Assembly (NCBI RefSeq): GCF_963678635.1
Contig: NC_087068.1
Location: 43,897,759 to 43,961,758, forward strand
Length of the DNA: 64,000 bases
Direction of reading: 5' to 3'
From: Symsagittifera roscoffensis
Taxonomy: Eukaryota; Xenacoelomorpha; Acoela; Convolutidae
Below, one piece after another: positions 24,001 to 32,900 of the stretch. How positions within the stretch are numbered: the first letter of the stretch is position 1; every line of letters starts with the position of its first letter. The notes under the pieces are model-generated. The model had not been told where the DNA came from. It worked only from the letters and a program-made list of their open reading frames with translations, and did no database searches. The position numbers and the translations under genes are program-made.

Positions 24001-27000
24001 AAAGGAGCATCGAACTGGCTAAGCGTGCTACCCTTAAAAAAGTTCAATTTTTCCCTCAACAAATCAGAGCTGGAAGATGGTTTACATTTGAGATATGGAT
24101 GGCAACCACCAAACACTCCACATAAAGGCCCATGTGAACCATCTTTTACACTGACCCACTCTCTACACAGCCCCAAAGGTGGATACACTCACCTAATACA
24201 TAATGAAATTCGCGATACCTTTGCGACACTCCTGGACGAAGTATGCCATGATGTTGAGATAGCGCCGAAACTTCAATCGTTGGAAGGCGAAACCTTTCAC
24301 AACAAACAACCACCATTGAAGATGACGCTCGACTTGACATCAAGGCAAATGGACTCTGGGGAGGCCGATTCAGACGAACCTTTTTCAATGTAATAATTTT
24401 CAACCCCCATGCTAAATCCTGCCCTAAAACTATATCTGACGCATTTAAATATCATGTGAGTGTCAAAACATTTAAATACCAACAAAGAACTCTTAATCTG
24501 GAACACAGCAGCTTAGTTCCGCTAATTTTTGCGTGTACTGGAGGAGCAGCACCAGGCTCTACAAAAATTGTCCAGAATTTAGCAGAGAATTTAAGTGAAA
24601 AACGGAACGTATCATATTCCGACATAATAAACTCTGTAAGAACTAAAATAAGTTTTGCACTTCTGAGGAGTGCAATCCTCTGCCTCGGAGGGTGCTAAAC
24701 ACTTAAAAATACAAACAACAGACAATGCCATCAGTGCTATAAACGAGGAGGGTAGATTTTAATTGACAATTCTTTGGATGCTTTAAAATCGACCTGATTT
24801 ATTCATTAAATTTTGCCATGTATTTATATAGCGTTGGCATGGCCCTATCCAACCTGTGCACAGACCCTCGCATGACGGAAGGACCCATTTTAATTGACCC
24901 TTTTTAAATGAGTGTGTTCTGTCTCTTTGTTCTCAAAATTAGTAAGACTCACTTGACCATATCCTGTTCTGCCATGGACGCCTTCAGTGACATCAGAGTT
25001 TTGGCCTTGTTGGCAGCCTTGGCAGGCGCCAACTGACTACCCATAGGTTCTACCTCTCGCACTGGCGTGTTTTTATGATTGGCCATCTTGGCACTAGCCA
25101 CAGTCCTAGCTCTGCTGTGCCCGGTGAGTCTAGCAGGCAATGTCTGCTGGTCCGAGGAGGCCATTCGGGTTGATGCTGTTGGCATTCCCAGCTCAAACTG
25201 GGCCAATTGCTGTTTTATCTTCTCAATCATGGTAAGTGTTTCAGGAGTAGAGCCACTGTGTTTCAATACCTATAAGTTGCCCGATTTTAATTGTTTACCA
25301 GCGGGACTCAGGCTGAATAAAAAAAACAACAGATTTTTTTCCCATAATTTCAAGCGGATCTCGACAAGCGTAATTTCAAGCGGATCTCGATAATTTCAAG
25401 CGGAACATCTTCATCATTTTGACATCGCCGACAGCTGCGAACTGCTTTGATTAACTACAAGTTTTCTGAACACGACGCCAGAAAATTATCTCAATGTTTC
25501 AAGCACTGAAACTTAATTAGACAAAGAAAAAAGTAAGAAAAAGCATGCCTGCAGTTTAATGTCCAGCTGCTGGAGTAGGTCATGAGTGCTGTTGGTAGAT
25601 GCATTGGAGTTGGAGCTTGAGTTCTCTGCTGTCTCAGAGTAATCGGAGCAGTTCCTGTTTTTCCTACCATCTTCAATGCTCATCGAATTTTCAGACATCG
25701 TCATAGTCGGCCTGAGAGAAGTTGCAATTTAAGAATTGATTTTTTTAAAGAAACTTAGTCAACAGGCAGTTGAGAAAGTGTCATTTAAATTGAATATATC
25801 ACACAGAGGCGAAGCTTCGCACCACTTGCGATAAACAAAGCCCCAAACAAAAAAAGACAAAATTCCCCAAAAAAAACACCCGAAATTATCAAATGTTTAA
25901 CTTGAACTAAAACTCATTTTGATGAAAACATAGCGCAAAAAAACAGCCAGTTTTGAACTAGCTTGAAAAAATTCGAACTACGCTACAATACAGTCAGTGG
26001 AAAAAAAGACAGAAGTCAAAAAAGTTTCTGAAAAATTAAGTTGAAAAAAAATTGGGAAAACTACAGCTACAAAAACTTCATGCTTGTATCAGATGAAGTT
26101 CATAAACAGCCTTAAAAACAATTGGAAATCTCTCATCGAGCGGCAAAAAAGGCGAAAAATTTTGGGTTGAAGCCTGTTGCGCCAAAAACAAAACTGCTGT
26201 CATGGAAAATTTCTTGAAGTTTTAAAAGTTTTTACGACCCATCCACACTGAAGCACATAATCCTATACGAATATATTTTGCCTTTGAAATTACGCAATAT
26301 AAGTTGACTAACCCGAAATAACAAATAGTTTAAATATTTTAAACAATGAAAAAAAGCAAAAGCAGACTCGCTAAACTTACAAATTACTGAACTTTCAGTT
26401 ATAGTAAAAAAAAAACGGTTTAAATAGAAACAAACCAATGCTTTAAAAAATAAGCCAATAATAACTCTACCAGATAAGAAAATGTGCTTTTTAAAAAAAT
26501 AACTAAAAATGAACCGACAGAAACTAGGACGAAAACCAAGAACACTGGTTGAGACATTTTTTAGAATAATTAATTACAACCTGAAACAGTCTTTAGCTAT
26601 TTACTACTTGAATGATGGTAGTTTTATTTGAATTTCAAGATTTTGAGCATGTCAGAAGTGCTATTTGCCATTCCTACTAAAATGACCTTTCTGTGAACAA
26701 AGTTGTTTCGGGGGAAAAAGTATAGTAACCGATTTCAATACCCTTGCTTATCGCAAGGGTAAGTGATAAGAAACCAAATAAATCTATTGCCGAGCAGATT
26801 TTAATTTAACGAAATTTTCAAGATTCAGTCTTTTTTTTAAAAAAAGAAAAAACAAACTTAACCAATGAAAGATAACCTGATTGCAATAGCAGTTTTCGGA
26901 GCGGACTTTGTTACTATTTTGCGCCATCCATTTATGGCTGACCGATCCTAAAAATTTAAAGGCGCCAAAACATATTTATTTTGACACGCCGAAACAATGC

Positions 27001-28026
27001 AATTTTTTTCGTCAAAACCTTCCAGAAAGTCTGAAAAATCTCTAGAAAGTGTTTGGCAGAGCTAGGAAAATCTAGTCGACCTCAAGCAAAGGTCAACAAT
27101 ATTTTAGGCCGATTAATTTCTTCAGATTGTAATTTGAGGTAAGAATTTTAAAAAAAGGAGTTGAGAACCGAAATTCACTCGACATTCAAAAAATTAAGCA
27201 TTCAAAAAAAAGCCTTTTCCGCTACAAAACAAAACAATTAAACATTAGGAAAAATCAAAACCGCATAATATACCTTGAGAGGTTACTTTTTAATATTTTG
27301 AGGTTACAAAACATTATACATAGTTGATCTGTGTAAGCGATAACACGAAACTTCAGTGAATCAGATTCTTTTATTCCACAAACACAGCTTGATCTGCCAA
27401 TGGAGGGCTGCAATGGAGGTTTATAAGCGAATATATCTTCTGTGTTATGTATTTTGATCACCCGAAAAGATTGCTTACGTGTTGGAGTGGGATTCGACGA
27501 ATTCAGTTTCCATCTCTGAATTCACTGTGTTTGCCTTGTCAAACGGAACTGGCGTCTTATTTGCCAGAAGACTTAGTCGCATAGCCTCCCTCTCTCTAGC
27601 GAGTGCCGATGTTTCCAGGACTCCTGCTTCGTTGGAATCCTCTTCTAGCTGGGTCAGAAACTGTTCCAGATCTTTCTTTACTGTAGAGAAGTTGTCATTG
27701 TTTCGATCAGTCGAGGAAACTTTGTCCAACTCAATGTCCAATGCCTCGCCTCCTCGCGCAACTCTGAATAAGAAAAATTAAAAACCCAAGTTCCCTTTTT
27801 CTTTCTCTTGAGAAAGCAAAAGCGATCAAAACATTAATCATCAAAATGTTATTAAAAGTGATTTCCCAGGGAAAAAATTCAAGAAAATTATTGGATTGTT
27901 TAATTTGCCTTTTTTTAGAAAAAGAATTTAAATTCAGCTTGGAAAAATCAAATTTGAGAGTGAACAATATCCTAACAAACCGAACTACCTGAATCGTCTT
28001 CCTTCTGTTCGCTGACATTTAATCAT
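17922..28026 (-). CDS. TKL-group protein kinase with coiled-coil N-terminus (11 exons, about 830 aa)
   Basis: Exons: 28026-27989, 27763-27479, 25711-25549, 25269-24953, 23542-23409, 23178-22917, 22330-22154, 21616-21395, 20954-20864, 20600-19926, 18050-17922. All junctions keep frame. Residues 1-312 are polar with Glu/Lys/Gln-rich stretches likely to form coiled coil (QQTQYKQQIRHLERELKRL just before the kinase domain). The kinase domain (about 313-572) has GDGAFADVF as P-loop, VAIK with K336, E353 in the C-helix, EYMENGSL hinge, HLDLKSMN (D434), DFG at 452-454, WMAPE to E485, and CWHAQPSQRPSF. It belongs to the TKL group (RAF/MLK/RIPK neighbourhood). HLD instead of HRD also occurs in RIPK4-like kinases. 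After it, LPPEWKSLLDAAG resembles the distal part of a PAK-type p21-binding domain, without its CRIB core, and the tail is Ser/Asp-rich. Two introns (3 and probably 10) start with GC. All catalytic residues are present, so it is probably active. I cannot name an orthologue. Confidence 0.85.
19579..19650 (-). repeat. tRNA-like element in kinase intron 10
   Basis: Minus strand has an A box TGGTCTAGTGG and a TTTGCAC loop that would place an Ala TGC anticodon, but the anticodon stem does not pair and the B box is degenerate (GATTTGCGTC). Read as a tRNA pseudogene or SINE head. Confidence 0.45.
19680..19900 (+). repeat. Dispersed repeat family R1, copy abutting kinase exon 10
   Basis: Shows ATTCCACTGGGAAAAA, GAAACTAGAAGTC, CGCCATTTCGGATC, CCTTCCTTTTA and ACCGCGAAAAAAATC in R1 order, ending in a CTTCACTACG word shared with 30880-30905. 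It sits just downstream of the exon end and contains the alternative donor at 19797. Confidence 0.6.
19926..20600 (-). CDS. Kinase exon 10, C-terminal extension
   Basis: Acceptor TTTTTTAG|GAAGTG completes the last kinase helix (EVLDILDNL), then LPPEWKSLLDAAG and a Ser/Thr-rich tail. The end is placed at AAACAG|GCTGGT (phase 0, GC donor). An alternative in-phase canonical donor AAG|GTAAAT at 19797 would add 43 residues, but that segment lies inside an R1 repeat. Confidence 0.8.
20864..20954 (-). CDS. Kinase exon 9, subdomain XI
   Basis: Acceptor GTTTCAG|ACCGG, donor CAG|GTAAGA. Encodes PVIPGWVPKEL, then INLCWHAQPSQRPSFQ. Confidence 0.95.
21178..21290 (-). pseudogene. Decayed duplicate of Maf exon 1 in kinase intron 8
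   Basis: Minus strand encodes DKDRYK*PIKYVRDASFKK then LTDIKTQ, against [19 protein letters not shown] then LTDVKTQ in true exon 1. The likeness runs past the exon end into the intron (ATTGGTCTT against GTTGGTATT), so it arose by DNA duplication and not from an mRNA. It carries an in-frame stop, and the upstream SSSPRR part is not recognisable. Confidence 0.75.
21395..21616 (-). CDS. Kinase exon 8, activation segment
   Basis: Acceptor TTTTCTAG|GAGC, donor AG|GTAGAG. Contains GSPAWMAPETL and KSDVYSFGIILWEMLT. Confidence 0.95.
22154..22330 (-). CDS. Kinase exon 7, catalytic loop and DFG
   Basis: Acceptor TTGTTCAG|ATCGGG, donor AA|GTAGGC. Contains VLHLDLKSMNVLLD and KIADFGFSK. Confidence 0.95.
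22917..23178 (-). CDS. Kinase exon 6, N-lobe
   Basis: Acceptor GTCCAG|ATTTC, donor AG|GTGAAC. Contains the P-loop, VAIKRL, the C-helix Glu, RHPNVVLLLGVC and LEYMENGSLFSVLHD. Confidence 0.95.
23409..23542 (-). CDS. Kinase exon 5, coiled coil
   Basis: Acceptor GTTTCAG|AAATCTG, donor GAAG|GTAAGA. Encodes the heptad-like QQIRHLERELKRLKQ and the LQFSEE lead-in to the kinase domain. Confidence 0.85.
23700..24900 (+). mobile_element. RT/endonuclease retroelement tail in kinase intron 4, copy A'
   Basis: Plus-strand frame 23770-24393 holds LASQKGASNWLSVLPLKKF and LHLRYGW, then a decayed Cys/His knuckle (PCEPSFTLTHSLHSPKGG, where the last Cys is Ser) and HNEIRDTF. After one frameshift near 24305 the frame reads EDDARLDIKANGLWGGRF, FNVIIFNPHAK, PLIFACTGGAAPGSTK and ends at 24699. 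This order (knuckle, then PD-(D/E)XK-like nuclease) is the C-terminal end of non-LTR-type polyproteins with a restriction-like endonuclease. Likeness to the copy at 56560-58620 continues through the 3' flank. Inactive. Confidence 0.8.
24953..25269 (-). CDS. Kinase exon 4
   Basis: Acceptor CTTATAG|GTATTG, donor AA|GTGAGT. Begins VLKHSGSTPETLTMIEKIK, then an Ala/Thr-rich basic linker. Confidence 0.8.
25549..25711 (-). CDS. Kinase exon 3, GC donor
   Basis: Acceptor CTCTCAG|G. A Ser/Asn-rich stretch ends LLQQLDIKLQ at CAG|GCATGC. No GT site nearby preserves the frame, so a GC-AG intron is the best reading. Confidence 0.7.
26055..26420 (+). repeat. Dispersed repeat family R2, copy 1
   Basis: Ordered words CTACAGCTACAAAAAC, TTCATAAACAGCCT, ATCGAGCGG, TTTACGACCCATCCAC, GAAATTACGCAATATAAG and GACTAACCC recur in diverged form at 31490-31900. 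Partial likeness also exists at 31960-32170 and 36270-36460. Lies in kinase intron 2. Confidence 0.5.
26705..26765. repeat. Hairpin repeat, copy 2
   Basis: GGGGGAAAAAGTATAGTA then the perfect inverted repeat TACCCTTGC (26739-26747), TTATC, GCAAGGGTA (26753-26761), identical to the hairpin at 8433-8455. Confidence 0.6.
27479..27763 (-). CDS. Kinase exon 2
   Basis: Acceptor TTATTCAG|AGTTGC, donor AC|GTAAGC. Encodes an acidic helical-looking segment (KKDLEQFLTQLEEDSN). Confidence 0.75.
27989..28026 (-). CDS. Kinase exon 1 (start)
   Basis: ATG at 28026, MIKCQRTEGRRF, donor AG|GTAGTT in phase 2. Another ATG at 28018 gives a frame that meets a stop after joining to exon 2, so it is excluded. Confidence 0.65.
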
Positions 28027-28052
28027 AAGAAACAAAAACGGCAAACAAATCT

Positions 28053-28072
28053 CTAAAAATAAAAAAAAAATT
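28053..28072 (-). promoter_or_regulatory. Splice acceptor 26 nt before the kinase start codon
   Basis: A run of T residues ending TTTATTTTTAG lies directly upstream of the ATG at 28026 on the minus strand, the arrangement expected of a trans-splice or 5' UTR acceptor. Confidence 0.4.
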
Positions 28073-28351
28073 GAAAAAAAACTGCGGTATTTAATCAATT
28101 ACCTTAAAATAAATGGGCACGACTCTAATAATGCTATTGTCCAAAGATTTGCTTGAATGAAAAAACTAACTCAGCCAAAATGCGTTTGTCTAAATTTGTC
28201 TTGAACGAAGATATTTCTGAGCAAAACATTACAAGGAATATAGCCAGTGTTAACTTAGCATCGAAACAAAGTTCCCGCAACGGTAACTAGGGCCAATACT
28301 CCAAAAAAGTGTTTGCATAAAAATCATGAGTTACGAAACAATTTTTCAAGT

Positions 28352-28373
28352 CCCCCCCCCCCCCCCCCCCCCC
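28352..28373. repeat. Homopolymer of 22 C
   Basis: An unbroken run of C on the plus strand in otherwise AT-rich sequence, at the 3' edge of the SINE copy. Length could be affected by sequencing or assembly error. Confidence 0.9.
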
Positions 28374-28379
28374 GCAACA

Positions 28380-28690
28380 GACACGCTAAGAGACTTTTTC
28401 ACGTAAATCAACTTGAGCTGATATGATATAAGCCGAAACCTTTGCTGGCCCAGTAAAGCGAAAAAAATGATACTGAACAAACTCGGATTTGGAAAAATAA
28501 CATCCAATATTAAAACAAAATTTGAAACAGACACGACAAAAAGCAACTCTAGAAGGTGCAATAAGAAACAAATAAGAAATAGACCTCGAGTTAGCAAAAA
28601 TTCGGCTAGGTCTAGGATTCGATCTGCGACCTAATGCAATCACGAGATTTTGAGTCTCACGCACCAACCACTCAGCCACACACGCTTAAC
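28380..28690 (-). repeat. tRNA-Leu-derived SINE, copy b
   Basis: Minus strand 28687-28603 is tRNA-like: A box TGGCTGAGTGGTT, anticodon arm TGAGA CTCAAAA TCTCG (CAA, Leu), an extra arm, and B box GATCGAATCC. It is followed by a non-tRNA tail (GCCGAATTTTTGCTAACTC, TTCTTATTGCACCTTCTAG) shared with the copy at 7240-7400. It lies between the kinase and SAM genes. Confidence 0.75.
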
Positions 28691-29597
28691 CACCGACACA
28701 CACTAGTCACGAACAACGCAGCTACATATGCTAATAAATTGCCAATGAGATTCAGCAGAAGCGGCACCAAATACAATTAGACACAAGTTTGCACAAATAG
28801 ACACAAGAATAATTTGGAATATAATAAGCTGAAGGCATTCACACTAGCTTTGCATGTAACAACTCCCAAAGCATGAAGCACATTATGTATAATTTATGCA
28901 TTTCAAAAAAATTCCTAGATACATTGAGTAAAAAAAATTGAAATCGAGTTTTTATGATTATTAAGTTGTTTGAAACAATTAGCTTTTTTCGGTTCATTTG
29001 AAGAATTTAAACTGCATCAACTGTGTTAACTTATTACTATTTGAATGTCCAAGCACATGCTATCAAAAAGCTGTAAAGGTGCCCAAAAAGTGGCACCAAT
29101 ATTTGCGACTTAGGTTAGAAAAAAAAAGGTTCTTAATAATACACTAAGCTGACGCTAGTGTAATAACACCTGCTATCGCCAGCGTAATGAAATGAAATAA
29201 ACAGATATTGAAATTGCCCTTCCATTAAGCAAATGGATTTAGAGAAAACTTCAGAAAAAAAGAAATCAAGTACACTTGAAAAGAAACCAAAGTCCAATCA
29301 ACAAAAAACAACTGAGCGTGCACAAACTTGAAAACATTTTCCTGGAAACAAAAATCACAAGAACCACAGAGGTTTCCCAGGCAAACCTGAAAAATTGTAT
29401 GCTGCTAGTATTCCTCGTAGACAAAAATTAGTTTCCAACTAGAGGAATATTAACTGAGCCAGGTGGGATGTGTTTGGTAAAAGCGATGACTTAAATGAAA
29501 ATATATGAAATTAAATTCCCCATGGGTTTCAACTTCAGAATTGCATACCATTTAGTTCAGCTCACTAAATCGCATACCTTTTAGTTCAGCTCACTAA

Positions 29598-29603
29598 TTT
29601 ATT
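29598..29603 (-). terminator. AATAAA overlapping the SAM-gene stop codon
   Basis: The stop TAA (29604-29602) is followed at once by TAAATT, so AATAAA spans 29603-29598. If used, the 3' UTR would be only about 15-25 nt. Confidence 0.5.
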
Positions 29604-29909
29604 ATTCAAAGCGTTTGTTATCTAGTACTGGGTACCTCTGAGTTTGCAATTTTGAGACATCCATTCTTGGAGAATTAGCCACGGCCCTTCCTTCCAACAT
29701 GAGTCCAGTTCCCGTTTCGTCCAGCTCTAAAGCCGTCGGAAGGGGATCTTCGTTGTTTTTCTTCTTGGTCCCAATCTGGTTCGAAGTTGCCGAACTTTGA
29801 GATATTGCATATGGGGGCTTGTAAGGCGTCGGGTGCATCATTCCCCTAGCTGTTTTCTGGGGTCTTATCTTTGCTCCGATCAGCTCAAAATCTTGATCAC
29901 CAGCTCCAA
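29602..29909 (-). CDS. SAM-gene exon 5 (terminal)
   Basis: Acceptor GCTATTTCAG|TTGGAG. Encodes GAGDQDFELIGAKIRPQKTA through LELDETGTGLMLEGRA to the TAA at 29602. Assignment to this gene rests on phase and on the absence of another owner. Confidence 0.65.
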
Positions 29910-32900
29910 CTGAAATAGCGTACATTCGATAGAGAAACACCTTTACAGTCAACTTGCTTCAGCTTTTTAGTGGCACTCTTACCATAAAACTAGTCTTTAC
30001 GGGATTATCTGTTTGCTGACTCTCGCTAACTGAGTACTCTTATAATGCCAAGATATACGTTTCCCAACGTTTAATGTTCAAAATACATTATCTGGTAATT
30101 TGCAGTTAGTTAAAGATGCATTACTTGAGGTCTTTCAAAATTTCGAAAGAACTACGAGCTTTTAAGGGTTCCATTGCTCTTCCAATTTCTCGGACGCAAA
30201 AGCTGTTATTGCCTGCCGATTAAGCCATTAAAAGGTTTGGACGACAATCATGACGCGAAGGACGCTTCATCTATCAATTTTGTTAACACAGAGGCGTTAA
30301 AAATAATCTTAAAAAACATATTTTTCTTTAAAAAAAATCTGAAACATAGCCAACAACGTTGGAAAAGAGTATAAACGCATGAAAAAAAAAACAAAAAAAA
30401 ATGTATTTTTAAAATATGGCCAATCGAATAGTGGAAAAGAGTAATGAACGGAAATAAACAAAAAAACACAGACTTCGTTGAAAAAACCTCAACTTCTGAA
30501 TTTCAAAGAAAAAAATAGATGCCCTTTAAGCTCTTTGAAATTCTAGAACGATTTATGTATAGCGCTTTTTTTGATAACAATAACCCAACTTGAGAAAACT
30601 GGATCCATAGGTAAAAATTGTATTCCGCTGGAAATCTAAAATTTAAATTCCACTTTCGAAACTAGAAATCGTTCAAGTTTTTTCTCGCCATTTCCACGTT
30701 CGGATTTGTAGAGTGCTATTTACGTCACTTTAAGCAGATGAATTTCAAATGAGTTCATATATACCTAAGTGCATTCATAAATGGATCAATATGTATGAAT
30801 GCACATCTCTAGTTATTAGAAAACTTTTATGCACATTTAAAGACTTTTTCCTGAAAAAAAATCACCAAGACCTATAAAAGTCTTCACTACGTTCATTACT
30901 CTTAAAAACTTCAAACTTCGAATTTCAAAGAAAAACCTATGACATTAAAACTATTTGAACTTAAAGAACAATTTATGATTGACACTTTTTTGATTACATT
31001 AATCCAACTTGAGATAACTGGATCAATAGGAAAAAAAATTTATTCCGCTCGCAAATCTGAAACTTAAAATGCATTTTTGAGACTAGCGATCGATCACGTT
31101 TTTTATGACCTTTACACTTTAAGCTTGCCTTATTTTCAACAAATGAAATGAAGAAGTGACCTTAGAAATCAAAAGTCAAACCGCGAAATATTTAACTGTA
31201 GCGTGAACAAATTTTATAACTTTTTCCTGAAAAATTAGACCAAAACAATCACCACGACCTATATAAGAGATTAACTTCAATCATGACTCCTAATCGCTCA
31301 AAATTTATTCCCGATTGATATTCTATTTCCACCGCATGGAATTCTGAAAATTACATCAAACCTTGAACTAACATAGAAGCGCAAAATTCTGTTTTATTGC
31401 TGTTTTTCTGAGAAAAGCAAACTTATATATAGCAGTTAAAACATTTCATGAAAAAGCAAACAAAAAATCAACAAGACCTATATGAGAGTATGTAGTACAA
31501 AAAAACTACATCTGCAAAAACATCATATCTTTGTCTCGCATGATTTTCATGAACAGCCTGCCTAATTAAGTATTGAAGAACCAATGATCGAGGATAACTA
31601 GGGCGACGAAAATTGGATCGACCCTCCTTAAAAGAAAACAAAACAGTACCCATAAAAATATTTCAAGTTAATTTTTTTTCAAAACTAGACTTTACGACCA
31701 ATCACTCCTGAAACACGCGAAGGCATTTAAAAAACCGCCCTTGAAACTATGCAATGTAAGTTCACTGAGACAATAAAACACAAGCCGAACCTATTTGACA
31801 GAAAAAAAATGAAGTATTCAAAATGAGAATTGGTAAATTTGCAAAATACAGAACAATTTTCAATCAAATTGAAAACAAAGAATTGTTTCTTTTTGTCTCG
31901 AAGTAGGTTGATTTTCATGAAAGATAAGGGAAAACACAATTGCAATTGACAGTGTGAATAACTCTTAAAAAACAACATTCATCAAATGATGACAGAGCAG
32001 AAAACCTTTCGATAGACGACAAATGACCTGAAAATTGCAGTAAAATCTTGAAATCCCGTTTTCAAAAAGGCAATTAAAAACATTTTGGCATTTCAAACAA
32101 CGAATGCTGAGACAATCAAACAGATTTATTATCAGCCGAAACCATTTACGCAGAAGAAAACAAAGTGAAAACATAGCCTATCGAAGATTGGAAAAGAGTA
32201 ATGAAAATAGTAACATCAACCCAGCTTGAGAAAACTGATCAACGGGCAAAGTTTTTATTCCGCTGGAAATCTAAAAATTGAACTCCATTTTAGAAACTAG
32301 AAATCGTTAACGAAATTTTGCGCCATTTGCACGTTCGGATTTGGAGAGTGCTATTCACGTCATTTTCAGCAGATGAATTTACGTCACTTTCAGCAGATGA
32401 ATTTCAATTGAACTCGTGAAAAAGTGCATATATACATACCTAAGTGCATATTTTAAGACTTTATCCTGAAAAAAAAACTCAGCAAGCCCTACATTAGAGT
32501 CTTCACCACGTTCATTACTCTTAAAAAAACGAGAAAATCCAGCGAAAAACGAAAAAAAAGAGTTGTTTTGAAAGCAACAACAAAAATTCGAATCAACTGA
32601 TTTTGTTAAACTAGTTGTTCATCCGAAAGAGTCTAAATTCCGATTTGATAACGCTTGCTAGTCGCACGCGTAATGAATTGCATTTGGAAAAAATCATCTG
32701 ACAGAAATTAGGACGAACATTACAAATTTGAGCAAACATTTTTTAAAATTAATATATTTGAAAAAATAATAATTGCTGCCTAAAATGGACTGTTAAGTCA
32801 TTTCATTTGAATTTTCAAAAAATTGAGCAAGTCAGCCTGCACGCATTTCTTGAATTTATAAAATTGGTTCAATGAAGAAACACTAATACCCGCTTACAAG

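Noticed and set aside
27989-28018. Kinase start at the ATG at 28018 (MSANRRKTIQ)
   Set aside because: Joining to exon 2 in that frame gives a stop after about ten codons; the ATG at 28026 keeps the frame open.
28346-28679. Gly-rich and basic frames over the C homopolymer
   Set aside because: The glycine run is only the reverse of the C tract and the rest is SINE.
17922-29909. Kinase and SAM-domain exons as one giant gene
   Set aside because: The SAM gene ends with a stop and AATAAA at 29602, and the kinase has its own ATG with an upstream acceptor; 1.6 kb with a SINE separates them.
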